Source: Bradyrhizobium guangzhouense
GTDB taxonomy: Bacteria; Pseudomonadota; Alphaproteobacteria; Rhizobiales; Xanthobacteraceae
DNA: 64,000 nt
Reading direction: 5' to 3'
NCBI RefSeq assembly: GCF_004114955.1
Contig: NZ_CP030053.1
Location: 6,612,001-6,676,000, forward strand
The position numbers were made by a program, and so were the translations under genes. Of the stretch, positions 28,076 to 37,321 are shown in pieces (positions within the stretch are counted from its first letter, which is position 1; each line of letters begins with the position of its first letter). Below the pieces are notes generated by a model. That model had not been told where the DNA came from, did not search any database, and saw only the letters and a program-made list of their open reading frames with translations.

Positions 28076-29095
28076 TTACTTATTTAGAAGTTCTGCGATC
28101 TCGGCCTTGAGGAAGGCCCGGTCGCTCGGATTGTTGACGGGATTGCCGGCGCGGTGGCCGTGCAACGACGGGATCGGATGCAGCACCGCGGATTTTGCAT
28201 TGATCAGCTTGCCGAGCTCGTCCTCATTGTCGCGCGCATCGAAGTAGCGATCGGTTGCGCCCGGCATCAGCAGCATATGGGCCTTGATCGCCGCCATCGC
28301 GCGATCGAGATCGCCGCCGAAGGCTGCGCAGCGGCTGATGTCGCCGCGCTGCCAAATTCCGATCTGCGCCAGCAGATCGTTGGCGTCGCGCCGCGCGAAC
28401 ACGGCGTCCCATGCGCGGACGAGATAGTCTTCCAACGAAGTGAAGCCCGCCTCACGCCAGAGCTCGTCGCGATAAAAGCCGTGCGACATCGCCCAGCCGG
28501 CGTAAACGCGACCCATGGCACGATAGCCGGCAATGGGCTTCTCGACGAAACGGCCGTCGCGAAAGGCAGGGTCGCCTGATAGTGCAGCCTTGACGGCTTC
28601 CAGAAACACGTAGTTGTACGGCGCGCATCGGCCGCTGCCGCAGACGACCGCAGCTCGCTCGACCATATCGGGGTGAAGCGCGGCCCAGTGGTATGCTTGC
28701 ATGCCACCCATCGACCAACCGTAAACCAGGGCGAGCTTTGTGATGCCGAAACATTCGGTCAGCAGGCGATGCTGGACCGCAATGGCGTCGTGATAGGTGA
28801 GCTGCGGGAATGGCCAGTTGCCCGAGTTTGATGGCGAGGTCGACAGGCCGTTGCCGAATAGATTCGGAATGATGATGAAATAGCTGTTGGGATCGAGCAC
28901 GCCGTCGGGCCCGATCAGCCACTCGGTGTCGTAATGTTGCGCGCTGAACGAGGTCGGATAGAGAACGACATTGTCCTTGGCCGCGCTGAGCCGACCGTAG
29001 GTCTTGTAGGCGAGCTTGAGCGAGGGAAACACCGTGCCGGACTGAAGCACGAAATTGCCGGCCTCAAAGATCTCGTAGTCGCGCTGCCCGGTCAT
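28076..29095 (-). CDS. Alpha/beta hydrolase, homoserine acetyltransferase-like
   Basis: 339 residues. The nucleophile elbow GWSMGGMQAYHWA and the opening YEIFEAGNFVLQSGTVFPSLKLAYKTYG place it in the MetX-like alpha/beta-hydrolase group. The C-terminal SLHGHRAGNP supplies the catalytic His. True MetX proteins are normally longer and sit with metW, which is absent here, so it is more likely a hydrolase or acyltransferase of unknown substrate. It is the first gene of the operon with the desaturase. Confidence 0.87.
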   Translation of the reverse strand: MTGQRDYEIFEAGNFVLQSGTVFPSLKLAYKTYGRLSAAKDNVVLYPTSFSAQHYDTEWLIGPDGVLDPNSYFIIIPNLFGNGLSTSPSNSGNWPFPQLTYHDAIAVQHRLLTECFGITKLALVYGWSMGGMQAYHWAALHPDMVERAAVVCGSGRCAPYNYVFLEAVKAALSGDPAFRDGRFVEKPIAGYRAMGRVYAGWAMSHGFYRDELWREAGFTSLEDYLVRAWDAVFARRDANDLLAQIGIWQRGDISRCAAFGGDLDRAMAAIKAHMLLMPGATDRYFDARDNEDELGKLINAKSAVLHPIPSLHGHRAGNPVNNPSDRAFLKAEIAELLNK

Positions 29096-29190
29096 GCGTC
29101 TGACTCCCGCTCACACGGCCACAAAACGCGGCCGCCGAAGCAACGATGCATTGATCGTGCCGGACCAGCAAACGCATCGTTGCGTCGCGC

Positions 29191-29231
29191 CTAATATCTG
29201 TACTTATAGTACAGATATTAGCGAAAAGCAA
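29191..29231 (-). promoter_or_regulatory. Promoter covered by a perfect 31-bp palindromic operator
   Basis: Arms CTAATATCTGTAC (29191-29203) and GTACAGATATTAG (29209-29221) are exact complements around TTATA. On the minus strand TTGCTT (29226-29231) and TATAAG (29203-29208) are spaced exactly 17 bp, so the operator spans the spacer and the -10 box of the hydrolase-desaturase operon. This is a repressor arrangement. No regulator gene adjoins it. Confidence 0.75.
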
Positions 29232-29248
29232 CGGCCATCCCGACCGGC

Positions 29249-30052
29249 TCAGGCGATGGCGGCGATGTATCGCTCGACCGATGCCGCGAAAGCGGCCTTC
29301 GCACCGCTGGCGATGTTGCGGCCCCACCAGGCGCCATAAATGCGGTCGAAGGCGAGAGGCTCGACCGCAGCCGCAATCCGCCGCACCGCGGCGGCGTTGA
29401 GCGGCATGTAGTTCGGATAGGAGTACATGAAGCTGACGAAGCGGCGATCCATCGTAACCTGCGCAATGTCGCCGGTCAGCAGCACGCCCTTGCCGTCGGC
29501 ACCAGCCGCATCGTGCAACATGGTCGCGCCGGCGAAATGGCCGCCGGCCCGCAACAGCAGCACATCGTCAGAGATGCGATGCTGATCGCCGCTCCAGTGC
29601 ACGATGGCTTGATGCGGACGCGTTACCCATTGGCGGTCGTCGGCGTGCAGATAGACCGGCACCCCGCCGAACGCTTCGCTCCAGTCCGCGAGCGCTCCAT
29701 AGTAATGCGGATGCGAGATCGCGATCGCTGTCAGGCCGCCGATCGATTTGACATGAGCGATCGCCTCCACCGTTGCCAGCGGAATGCAGTCCCACATCAC
29801 GTAGCCCTCGCCATCGGGGACCAGCAGCGCGCGCTGAGCGATCGCAAAGCCGGGCTCGAGCGCGATGCCGGTGAGGCCGAGATCGTCGCGCCAGACGAGG
29901 CGGTGACGCTCTGTCAGCGCATCTCGCGTGAGGAAAGCCTGGCCTTTCCAGTTCACATATTGTCGCTCATCTTCGCAAATCGGGCAGAATGCCGGTGGCT
30001 TTCCGGCGTCCGGAAATTGTGCGCCGCAGGTTTCGCAGGTCCAGAGGGGCAT
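29249..30052 (-). CDS. Metallo-beta-lactamase-fold protein with N-terminal zinc ribbon
   Basis: 267 residues from ATG 30052. The first 35 residues hold two Cys pairs (WTCETCGAQF; AFCPICEDE), a small zinc ribbon. The MBL fold follows, but its metal motif is altered: SHPHYYG in place of HxHxDH, while a later His (GGHFAG) and Asp (LLTGDIA) remain. One metal site is thus probably lost. Substrate unknown. Confidence 0.82.
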   Translation of the reverse strand: MPLWTCETCGAQFPDAGKPPAFCPICEDERQYVNWKGQAFLTRDALTERHRLVWRDDLGLTGIALEPGFAIAQRALLVPDGEGYVMWDCIPLATVEAIAHVKSIGGLTAIAISHPHYYGALADWSEAFGGVPVYLHADDRQWVTRPHQAIVHWSGDQHRISDDVLLLRAGGHFAGATMLHDAAGADGKGVLLTGDIAQVTMDRRFVSFMYSYPNYMPLNAAAVRRIAAAVEPLAFDRIYGAWWGRNIASGAKAAFAASVERYIAAIA

Positions 30053-30231
30053 AGCGTGATCCAGAACGAGAGGGGACGCCGATGAGGTGACGTCGCGCCC
30101 CTCCAATTGCAAGTCTGGAGGAACCAAACGCTGACAGCACATGTTACTTTTCGGACCGCTCCGGCACGCGGCCGGCCATTTCCACCTGCACGAGACTTCA
30201 TGCGATCGGCAGCATCACGTTCAGCGTTTCG

Positions 30232-31425
30232 ATGACATCGCGCCCGTCCCGCATCTGGCCCCTGTTTGCCGTCAATTTCTTCATGGCCGACATGCAGTCC
30301 GGCATCGGGCCGTTCGTCGGCGTCTTCCTGCAGGAGCGCGGATGGGCCACCGGCTTGATCGGCACGGCGCTGACGATCGGCAATGTCGCGGGCATGTTGG
30401 TGACGACGCCGATCGGTGGCTTCATCGATTCCAGCCGCAACAAGCGGCTGTGGGTGGTCATTCCCGGAATCTTTGTCGTCCTCGCCTCCGCCATCATCCT
30501 GATCTCGCAGAATTTCTGGGCGGTGACGTTTTCGCAAGTCGCGCAATCGCTGGCGAGCGCTGCAATCGTCCCGGCGGTGACCGGCATCACGCTCGGCATC
30601 GCCAAGCAAAAGGGCTTCAATGCGCTGAACGGACGCAACCAGGCCTTCAACCACGCCGGCAACATGGTCGGTGCGGCGCTGTCGGGCTATCTCGGTTACG
30701 TCTTCGGCTATGTCGCGGTGTTCGTGCTCGCGGCCGTGTTCGGTGCCATCGCAATCGCCTGCGTGCTGATGATCCCGGCAAAGGCGATCGACGACCGTCA
30801 AGCCCGCGGCGGCAAGGAGGACGAGAGCAAGAACCCGCCGGATGCCATGTCCGTCCTCCTCAAGCACAAGCCACTCCTGGTTCTGGCGCTTGCGCTTGCC
30901 ATCTTCCATCTCGGCAATGCAGCCATCGTCCCGCTCTATGGCCTCGCGGCGGTGGCGCAAGAACAGGCCAACGGCCCGAGCTTCGTTGCGACCACCGTCG
31001 TCGTTGCGCAGGGCGTCATGGCGGTGACGTCGCTGGTTGCCATGCAGGTCGCGGGAAGGCGCAACTACTGGCCGGTAATCCTGGTCTCCTTCATGTTCTT
31101 ACCCGTACGCGGCGTGCTTGCGTTCTTCGTGACGGGATGGTGGGGCGTGGTCCCAATGCAGGTATTGGACGGGATCGGCACCGGATTACAGACGGTCGCC
31201 GTCCCCGGCATGGTCGCGCGCTCGCTGGACGGCACCGGCCGCATCAATCTTGGCCAGGGTGCCGTCATCACCGTGCAAGGCGTTGGCGCGAGCTTGAGCC
31301 CTGCGCTCGGCGGCTGGATTGCACAATGGATCGGCTACGGCCCGACGTTTTTGCTGCTTGGGAGCTTTGGCCTTGCCTCGACAGCCCTGTGGCTGGCGTT
31401 CGGCGCGCACGTGAAAAAGTATTGA
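30232..31425 (+). CDS. Major facilitator superfamily transporter
   Basis: 397 residues with about 12 membrane helices split by a charged central loop (residues about 182-205, DDRQARGGKEDESKNPP). The helix 2-3 loop GGFIDSSRNKRL corresponds to the MFS signature. The N-terminus (RPSRIWPLFAVNFFMADMQSGIGPF) resembles a sugar/drug-type MFS subgroup found next to metal or aromatic genes. Substrate not predictable. It converges on the dehydrogenase gene. Confidence 0.9.
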   Translation: MTSRPSRIWPLFAVNFFMADMQSGIGPFVGVFLQERGWATGLIGTALTIGNVAGMLVTTPIGGFIDSSRNKRLWVVIPGIFVVLASAIILISQNFWAVTFSQVAQSLASAAIVPAVTGITLGIAKQKGFNALNGRNQAFNHAGNMVGAALSGYLGYVFGYVAVFVLAAVFGAIAIACVLMIPAKAIDDRQARGGKEDESKNPPDAMSVLLKHKPLLVLALALAIFHLGNAAIVPLYGLAAVAQEQANGPSFVATTVVVAQGVMAVTSLVAMQVAGRRNYWPVILVSFMFLPVRGVLAFFVTGWWGVVPMQVLDGIGTGLQTVAVPGMVARSLDGTGRINLGQGAVITVQGVGASLSPALGGWIAQWIGYGPTFLLLGSFGLASTALWLAFGAHVKKY

Positions 31426-31435
31426 GGCAACGGCC

Positions 31436-32440
31436 TTACGGATACTCCACCACGATCTTGCCGAAATGCCCACCCTTCCGCATCAGCCGCAACGCGTCGG
31501 GCACGGCATCGAAGCCGAACGCCCGATCGATCGTGGGCTTCATCCCGTTACAGCCGATCGCGGCAGCCATCCCCTCAAACATGCGACGGCTGCCGACGGA
31601 CAGGCCGATGACGTGCAGGTTCTTGGAGAAAAGGGTCGGGATGGCAACTTGCTGCGAGAAGCCGGAGAGCACACCGATCACGAGAATGGTGCCGCCGACC
31701 CTGACAGCCTCGAGGGATTGAGCAAACGTGTCCTTGCCGCCGACCTCGACGACATGGTCGACGCCGCCGGTCCATTCCGCCGCCGCCTTGCCCCACTCCG
31801 GCACCGAACGATAATTGATAGTGTGATCGGCGCCGAGCGCCTTGGCGCGTTCGAGCTTCGCATCACTTGACGAGGTCACGATCACGCTCGCGCCAGCGAG
31901 CTTTGCGAATTGCAGCGCGAAGATCGAGACGCCGCCGGTACCTTGCACCAGCACCGTGTGGCCGGGCTGCACCTTTGCCTCTTCGAACAGCGCGCGCCAA
32001 GCAGTGAGTCCGGCGCAGGGCAGCGTCGCGGCTTCCTGGAAGGAGAGATGCGCTGGAATGCGGCTGACGCCCTCGGCATCGAGCACCATCACCTCCTGCA
32101 ACACGCCCGGCCGAGTGCCGCCGAGCGCATAGCGGCGGGCAGCCGCCGATACATTTCCATCGATCCAGGATTGGAAGAACATCGGACAGACCCGATCACC
32201 AACTGCGACGCGGCTAACGCCGTGGCCAATCGCGATCACCTCACCAGCACCGTCCGAGAACGGGATCAGCGGCAATCGGGTGACGCCGCCGTTGCCCTGG
32301 ATCGTGAGCAGATCGCGATAGTTCAGTGATGCCGCCTTGATCCGAACAGCAACTTGGCCCGGGCCTGGTACCGGTTCAGGCAGATCGGTCAGCTCCATCC
32401 CCTCGATCGACCAGTCACGCGCGACTTGCCAGGCTTTCAT
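31436..32440 (-). CDS. MDR-family NAD(P)-dependent alcohol dehydrogenase/quinone reductase-like
   Basis: 334 residues from ATG 32440. The catalytic GroES-like domain (LNYRDLLTIQGNGG...PLIPFSDGAGEVIAIG) lacks the zinc-binding Cys of true alcohol dehydrogenases. The Rossmann half has VQGTGGVSIFALQFAKLAGA and LGADHTINY. It ends close to the MFS gene and is separated by 15 bp from the acyl-CoA ligase upstream on the same strand, so the two probably form an operon. Confidence 0.9.
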   Translation of the reverse strand: MKAWQVARDWSIEGMELTDLPEPVPGPGQVAVRIKAASLNYRDLLTIQGNGGVTRLPLIPFSDGAGEVIAIGHGVSRVAVGDRVCPMFFQSWIDGNVSAAARRYALGGTRPGVLQEVMVLDAEGVSRIPAHLSFQEAATLPCAGLTAWRALFEEAKVQPGHTVLVQGTGGVSIFALQFAKLAGASVIVTSSSDAKLERAKALGADHTINYRSVPEWGKAAAEWTGGVDHVVEVGGKDTFAQSLEAVRVGGTILVIGVLSGFSQQVAIPTLFSKNLHVIGLSVGSRRMFEGMAAAIGCNGMKPTIDRAFGFDAVPDALRLMRKGGHFGKIVVEYP

Positions 32441-32455
32441 GGCGATCACTCCAAC

Positions 32456-34069
32456 TCAGGTGCCGAAGTTCTTCTGGATCGCCTTGTCGAGCGTCTCGCC
32501 GCCGACGAAGCGCTGGCGCAGTTCGCGCTTGAGCAGCTTGCCGCTCGGGTTCTTCGGCAGGCTATCCACGAAGATCACGCGCTTCGGCACCTTGAAAGAC
32601 GCCATCTGGCCGGAGCAATGCCGGATGACGGCGTCCTCATCCAGCTTCTCCCCGGTCTTGATCACGACAATGGCCGTGACTGCCTCGATCCAACGCGGAT
32701 CAGGCAAGCCGACGACCGCAACCTCGGAAACCGCGGGAATGCGGTAGACCATCTCCTCGACCTCGCGGCTGGCGACATTCTCTCCGCCGGTCTTGATCAT
32801 GTCCTTGACGCGATCGACCACGGTGATGTGGCCCTCTTCATCGACGGTGGCGAGATCGCCGGAGTGAAACCAGCCGCCCGCGAAAGCCGCCGCGGTCTTC
32901 GCGGGATCGTTGTAATAGCCCGACAGCAGATGCGGCGAGCGGTGCACGATCTCGCCGACCTCGCCGATCCCGACGTCCTCCATCGACGTGTTGACCACGC
33001 GCGTCTCGACATTGAGCACCGGCTTGCCGGCCGAACCGGCCTTGCGCAACTGGTCCTCCGGACGCAGCACGGTCGCGAGTGGCGCGATCTCGGTCTGGCC
33101 GTAGAAGTTCCAGAATTTTACGGCGGGCAGGCGACGCTGCAGTTCGAGCAAGACTTCCACCGGCATGATTGAGGCGCCGTAATAGCCCTTCTGCAACGTC
33201 GACAGATCGGTCTTATCAAAGTTCGGCGAACGCAGCATCGCGATCCAGATCGTCGGCGGCGCGAAGAACGACGTGATCTTGTGTGCCTGGATCAGCGCCA
33301 GGATGTTGTCGGCAGTCGGCTTGCCCGTGATGACGCCGGAAGCCCCGAGATAGATCTGTGGCCCGAGGAACACGTCGAGCTGGGCGCAGTGATAGAGCGG
33401 CAACGCATGCAAGAACTTGTCGTCGACGCCCATGCCGCCGTCGATGATGCAGCTGACATACTGCCACATCACGGCCTCATGGGTCAGCATCGCGCCCTTG
33501 GGCAGGGACTCCGTGCCGCTGGTGTAGACGATCTGCGCGAGATCGCGGCTATCGACGGAGGCCTCGAGGTACGAGCCATCGGCATCAAGCAAGTCATCGA
33601 AACTGGTGAGTCCCGCGGGCGCGGTGGCGGGATCCTCGCCCGGCAGCCAGATCATTTTCTCGACGGCGCAATTCTTGGCTGATGCGGCGCGGGCCGGCTC
33701 GACGAAGTCAGGGCCAGTCACGAGCAGCCTGGCGCCGGAGCTCTTGAGGATGAAATTGATCTCGTCCGGATTGAGCATGAAGTTGATCGGCACCAGCACC
33801 GCGCCGATCCGCGCCACGGCAAAGCGCAGCGCCGCGAAGGCATGGGAATTGCGCGAGAGCACGGCAAGGCGATCGCCCTTCTTGACGCCAAGCCCGAGCA
33901 GGCCGCGGCCGAGCCGGTTGCAGATCTCATCCATCTCCGCGAAGGTCCAGCTCACGCCGCCGCAGCTCACCGCGAGCCTGGCCGGTTCGCGGCCTGCGGA
34001 GCGACGCAAGAGATCGCCGATGGAATGCTCGCGCGCTTTCGAGATAGTGGCTGCAATGTCGCCGGTCAT
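32456..34069 (-). CDS. Acyl-CoA synthetase (AMP-forming)
   Basis: 537 residues, ANL superfamily. Motifs in order: IVYTSGTESLPKGAM (P-loop, with E-S where G-x is usual), NFYGQTEIAPLA, GWFHSGDLATVDEEGHITVVDRVKDMIKTGGENV and the catalytic Lys near the C-terminus (PSGKLLKREL). It should activate a fatty or aromatic acid with ATP and CoA. Substrate unknown. It is co-directional with the MDR dehydrogenase. Confidence 0.92.
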   Translation of the reverse strand: MTGDIAATISKAREHSIGDLLRRSAGREPARLAVSCGGVSWTFAEMDEICNRLGRGLLGLGVKKGDRLAVLSRNSHAFAALRFAVARIGAVLVPINFMLNPDEINFILKSSGARLLVTGPDFVEPARAASAKNCAVEKMIWLPGEDPATAPAGLTSFDDLLDADGSYLEASVDSRDLAQIVYTSGTESLPKGAMLTHEAVMWQYVSCIIDGGMGVDDKFLHALPLYHCAQLDVFLGPQIYLGASGVITGKPTADNILALIQAHKITSFFAPPTIWIAMLRSPNFDKTDLSTLQKGYYGASIMPVEVLLELQRRLPAVKFWNFYGQTEIAPLATVLRPEDQLRKAGSAGKPVLNVETRVVNTSMEDVGIGEVGEIVHRSPHLLSGYYNDPAKTAAAFAGGWFHSGDLATVDEEGHITVVDRVKDMIKTGGENVASREVEEMVYRIPAVSEVAVVGLPDPRWIEAVTAIVVIKTGEKLDEDAVIRHCSGQMASFKVPKRVIFVDSLPKNPSGKLLKRELRQRFVGGETLDKAIQKNFGT

Positions 34070-34212
34070 GTGTCCCTCCGTGTGATATCTTGATTTGTTC
34101 GATTTCTTGTTTGAAATCTTGCGTCTTGTGGGTTTGCGCCATCTGTGCCGAGCCGCGTAGGCGTGCTCGCTGCCAGCGACGAACCTGACATGCCTCGCGT
34201 GTTAAAAGTCCG

Positions 34213-35157
34213 CTAGCGGCGCCGCAAGTCCGACGGGCTGTGCCCGAACTTCCTGCGAAACGCCGTGCTAAAATAGGACGATGAATTGAATCCCAACTGG
34301 TAGGCGACCTCGGTGATCGACAGGGACCGTAACTCGGGACGCGTCAAGACGTCGTAACAACGCTGAAGCCGGCGATCCAAAATCCATTCGGACACGGAGA
34401 CATCGGTGAGCCGGAAGAGATAGTGCAGGTGCCTGAGCGAGACGCCATTGCTCTTCGCGATCCTCTCCAGCGACAGATCGGCGTCGGTGAGGTGCTCTTC
34501 GATCCAGGTCTTGACCGAGCGCAGACGGGCCTGCTGGGCGCTCGCGTCCTCGGAGAATTCATCCCGATCGCCCATATCGAGCGTCAGCGCCAGCACATCC
34601 ATCAATTCGCAGCCAAGGCGTGTCCTGGCGGTCTCGTCCAGGGACGCACCTTCCGCGGCAAGGGTCGCGCAGAATTCGGCGGCGATCCGCCCGAGACCGC
34701 GGCTCGTCGCCATCGTGGTCACGACGGGCAGACGCCCCTCGCTGAAGCGGTCCGAAAATTCCTTGCGAGGGATCTCGAGATAGAGTGACCGGACCCTGCC
34801 GACGCATTCGAGATCATAGGCTTCTGACGCCGAGAAAATTGCGCCGACGCCCGGATTCGACAGCAATGTCTGGCCGGCCTGCAGCACGTTGACCCTGCCC
34901 TGCTGGACGAATTCGACGTAGTAGCAATCCTTGTCGAGTTTTGCGATGTGCCGCTCGCGCCGCGAGATGCGTTGCTCCGACAGCAGCACATCCGTCATCG
35001 TGACCGCACCGAAGTGCGCCTCGCGGATGAAGCCGTGATAGTCGGACCGCTCCTCGGCATTCACGTCGACATGAACGTAGACATCGCAGATGGCGCCTTG
35101 CCAGGCGGCATATCGCTTCGATGGCTCCAGATCGTCTGTCGAGAACACCAGGTTCAT
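34213..35157 (-). CDS. AraC-family transcriptional regulator
   Basis: 314 residues from ATG 35157. The N-terminal region (MNLVFSTDDLEPSKRYAAWQGAICDVYVHVDV) matches the AraC-binding-like domain of regulators such as FeaR. The C-terminal 100 residues hold two helix-turn-helix units (ADLSLERIAKSNGVSLRHLHYLFR; SITEVAYQLGFNSSSYFSTAFRRKFGHSPSDLRR). It is divergent from the acyl-CoA synthetase/ABC operon starting at 35414 and is its likely activator. Confidence 0.93.
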   Translation of the reverse strand: MNLVFSTDDLEPSKRYAAWQGAICDVYVHVDVNAEERSDYHGFIREAHFGAVTMTDVLLSEQRISRRERHIAKLDKDCYYVEFVQQGRVNVLQAGQTLLSNPGVGAIFSASEAYDLECVGRVRSLYLEIPRKEFSDRFSEGRLPVVTTMATSRGLGRIAAEFCATLAAEGASLDETARTRLGCELMDVLALTLDMGDRDEFSEDASAQQARLRSVKTWIEEHLTDADLSLERIAKSNGVSLRHLHYLFRLTDVSVSEWILDRRLQRCYDVLTRPELRSLSITEVAYQLGFNSSSYFSTAFRRKFGHSPSDLRRR

Positions 35158-35195
35158 CGTCCGCCCACCCGTCAAACAGCCATGATGAACGCCGT

Positions 35196-35210
35196 TTGTG
35201 CATTGCACAA
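35196..35210. promoter_or_regulatory. Perfect 15-bp palindrome in the AraC/ABC-operon divergent region
   Basis: TTGTGCA and TGCACAA are exact complements around a single T, 39 bases upstream of the araC-type ATG and 204 bases from the operon's first gene. AraC proteins usually bind direct repeats, so a second regulator may use this site. Confidence 0.45.
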
Positions 35211-35413
35211 GCTGGCTTGTCGGCGAGATTCTAGATCGCCGCCGCCTACACGCAAGACCGGTTTGCGCGGACAAGCAAAAGCTTTGCGCTCCGGAGCAAG
35301 CAGGGCTCGGGCATGTGGCCTATGAAGAACAAAAACCGGTCAACGAGCTAGGCAGGAAACGTTCGCTTGCGTCAGGACAGATCAGCTGCTGCGCAATCCG
35401 TCGTGTTGCTTGA

Positions 35414-37321
35414 ATGGCGATGCCCGTGAGCGCGACCTGGCCCTCGCCGATCACGACGCGGTACACGCAGCCGATCCAGACCATCGCCGACATCGAGGCG
35501 CGGGAACGGCAGCCGTACGATTCCCTGATCCCTGCCCGCAATCTGCATGATCTGTTCGAGGCCACCGCGCGCCTGCACCCGGATCGGCCCGCGCTGACGG
35601 TCCTGAACAAAGGCGCACGCGAGCCCGGCGACGTCACGCTGACGCATCGGCAATTGCGCGCGCAGATCACGCGGGCGGCAAACCTCTTTCGGTCGCTCGG
35701 CATCGACGTGAATGGGGGTACGATCGCGTTTCTCTGCCCAATCCTGCCGCAGCTTTTCCCAGCTCTGCTGGGCGCCCAGATCGCGGGCGTCGCCAGCTCG
35801 ATCAACTATCTGCTGAACGAAGATGCCATTGCCGACCTGCTCGGAGCACAGAACGCAGCCGTTCTCGTGATTGCTTCCGAAGCGGCCGACCGTGCGATCT
35901 GGACCAAGGCGGCCAATATCGTGAGCCGCGTCGCCTCGCTCAAGACGGTTTTCGTGATGGGAGCGCACGGTCGCCTGGCCGGCCGTGCCCTCAACTTCGA
36001 CGAGGCGGTCGCGACGATGCGCGACACCATGGACTTCGAGCCATCGCAGGATCGCGAAACGGTCTATGCGCTTTTCCACACCGGCGGCACGACGGGACGA
36101 CCCAAATTCGTCCGCTTGACACATGGCAACCAGATCCACGCAGCCTGGAGCTTCGCACAGGTTCATGGACTTGATGAGCTGGATGCCGCCATCAATGGCT
36201 TCCCGCTGTTTCACGTCGGCGGCACCATGACCGTCGGCCTGTCGATACTGGCGGCTGGCGGCCACGTGATCATTCCCTCGCCCGACAGCCTCAGGAGCCC
36301 GGATGCGATCCGCGACTATTGGCGCACGGTCGAGCGGTTTGGCGCGACCATCGTCAGTGGCGTGCCGACCTCGATCGCGGCGCTAGCCGAAGTGCCGATC
36401 GGTTCATCCGATATCAGCTCCGTTCGCATGGCCCTTACCGGTGGGGCGGTGGCGCCGAAAGCCGTCAGCGAGAGGTTTGAGGCCCGGACCGGCATCACGC
36501 TGTTCGAGACCTATGGCATGACGGAGACCGCGGCGGCGATTGCGTTCAATCCCGGCCGCGGCACATCCGTGCAGGGTAGCGTCGGCTTCCGGGCGCCGTT
36601 CGCGCAGACGAAAATCGTCGCGCTAACCGATGCGACCCTCAAGACGGAATGCCCGCCACTCACCAGCGGCCTCGTTCTCGTCAGAGGACCGCAGGTATTT
36701 CCAGGCTATCTCGATCCCCAGCACAATAAAGGCGTGCTCACCGACGACCATTGGATTGTCACGGGCGACGTTGGCTATCTCACGGCCGATCAGCGGCTGG
36801 TGCTCACGGGCCGCGAGAAGGACCTGATCGTCCGCAGCGGCCACAACATCGACCCTGCCGCCATCGAGGACGTCGCAAATGCCTTCCCCGGTGTCCAGAT
36901 GAGCTCGGCCGTCGGCATGCCGGACGCCTATGCCGGCGAGGTGCCTATTCTGTTCGTTGTCCCGTCTCCCGGAAAGAATGTCGACATGCCGCAGCTATGC
37001 GCGCATCTCGAACGCAACGTCAACGAGCCTCCTGCCAGGCCGAAGCGCGTCGTCCTGCTCGAGGCCCTTCCCGTCACGGCGGTCGGCAAGATCTTCAAGC
37101 CTGCACTTCGGGATCTTGCTGTTCAGGAGAAAGTCAGATCCGAGATCGATCGTATCTTCGGTCGGGAGACCGGGGCAGACATTCTGGTCGACAAAGATGC
37201 CAGGTTGAATACGCTGGTCACCATTTCGATCTGCTCCAACGACCAAGAGCGGGTGAAGGCGCTGACCGAGAGCCTGACACCCCTTCCACAGACCTATCGC
37301 GTCGAGACCCGATCGTCATGA
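35414..37321 (+). CDS. Acyl-CoA synthetase leading an ABC-importer operon
   Basis: 635 residues, ANL superfamily. Motifs: ALFHTGGTTGRPKFVRLTH, TLFETYGMTETAAAIAF, HWIVTGDVGYLTADQRLVLTGREKDLIVRSGHNI and the catalytic Lys in LPVTAVGKIFKP. The long C-terminal tail after the Lys (about 80 residues) is unusual. Its stop overlaps the ATG of the first permease by 4 bp, so a ligase and an importer are made from one message: the imported compound may be a carboxylic acid activated to its CoA ester. Start ATG 35414; ATG 35420 is also possible. Confidence 0.92.
   Translation: MAMPVSATWPSPITTRYTQPIQTIADIEARERQPYDSLIPARNLHDLFEATARLHPDRPALTVLNKGAREPGDVTLTHRQLRAQITRAANLFRSLGIDVNGGTIAFLCPILPQLFPALLGAQIAGVASSINYLLNEDAIADLLGAQNAAVLVIASEAADRAIWTKAANIVSRVASLKTVFVMGAHGRLAGRALNFDEAVATMRDTMDFEPSQDRETVYALFHTGGTTGRPKFVRLTHGNQIHAAWSFAQVHGLDELDAAINGFPLFHVGGTMTVGLSILAAGGHVIIPSPDSLRSPDAIRDYWRTVERFGATIVSGVPTSIAALAEVPIGSSDISSVRMALTGGAVAPKAVSERFEARTGITLFETYGMTETAAAIAFNPGRGTSVQGSVGFRAPFAQTKIVALTDATLKTECPPLTSGLVLVRGPQVFPGYLDPQHNKGVLTDDHWIVTGDVGYLTADQRLVLTGREKDLIVRSGHNIDPAAIEDVANAFPGVQMSSAVGMPDAYAGEVPILFVVPSPGKNVDMPQLCAHLERNVNEPPARPKRVVLLEALPVTAVGKIFKPALRDLAVQEKVRSEIDRIFGRETGADILVDKDARLNTLVTISICSNDQERVKALTESLTPLPQTYRVETRSS

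Noticed and set aside
35196..35210. A NifA upstream activator site
   Set aside because: NifA sites need TGT-N10-ACA; here TGT and ACA are only 7 bases apart.
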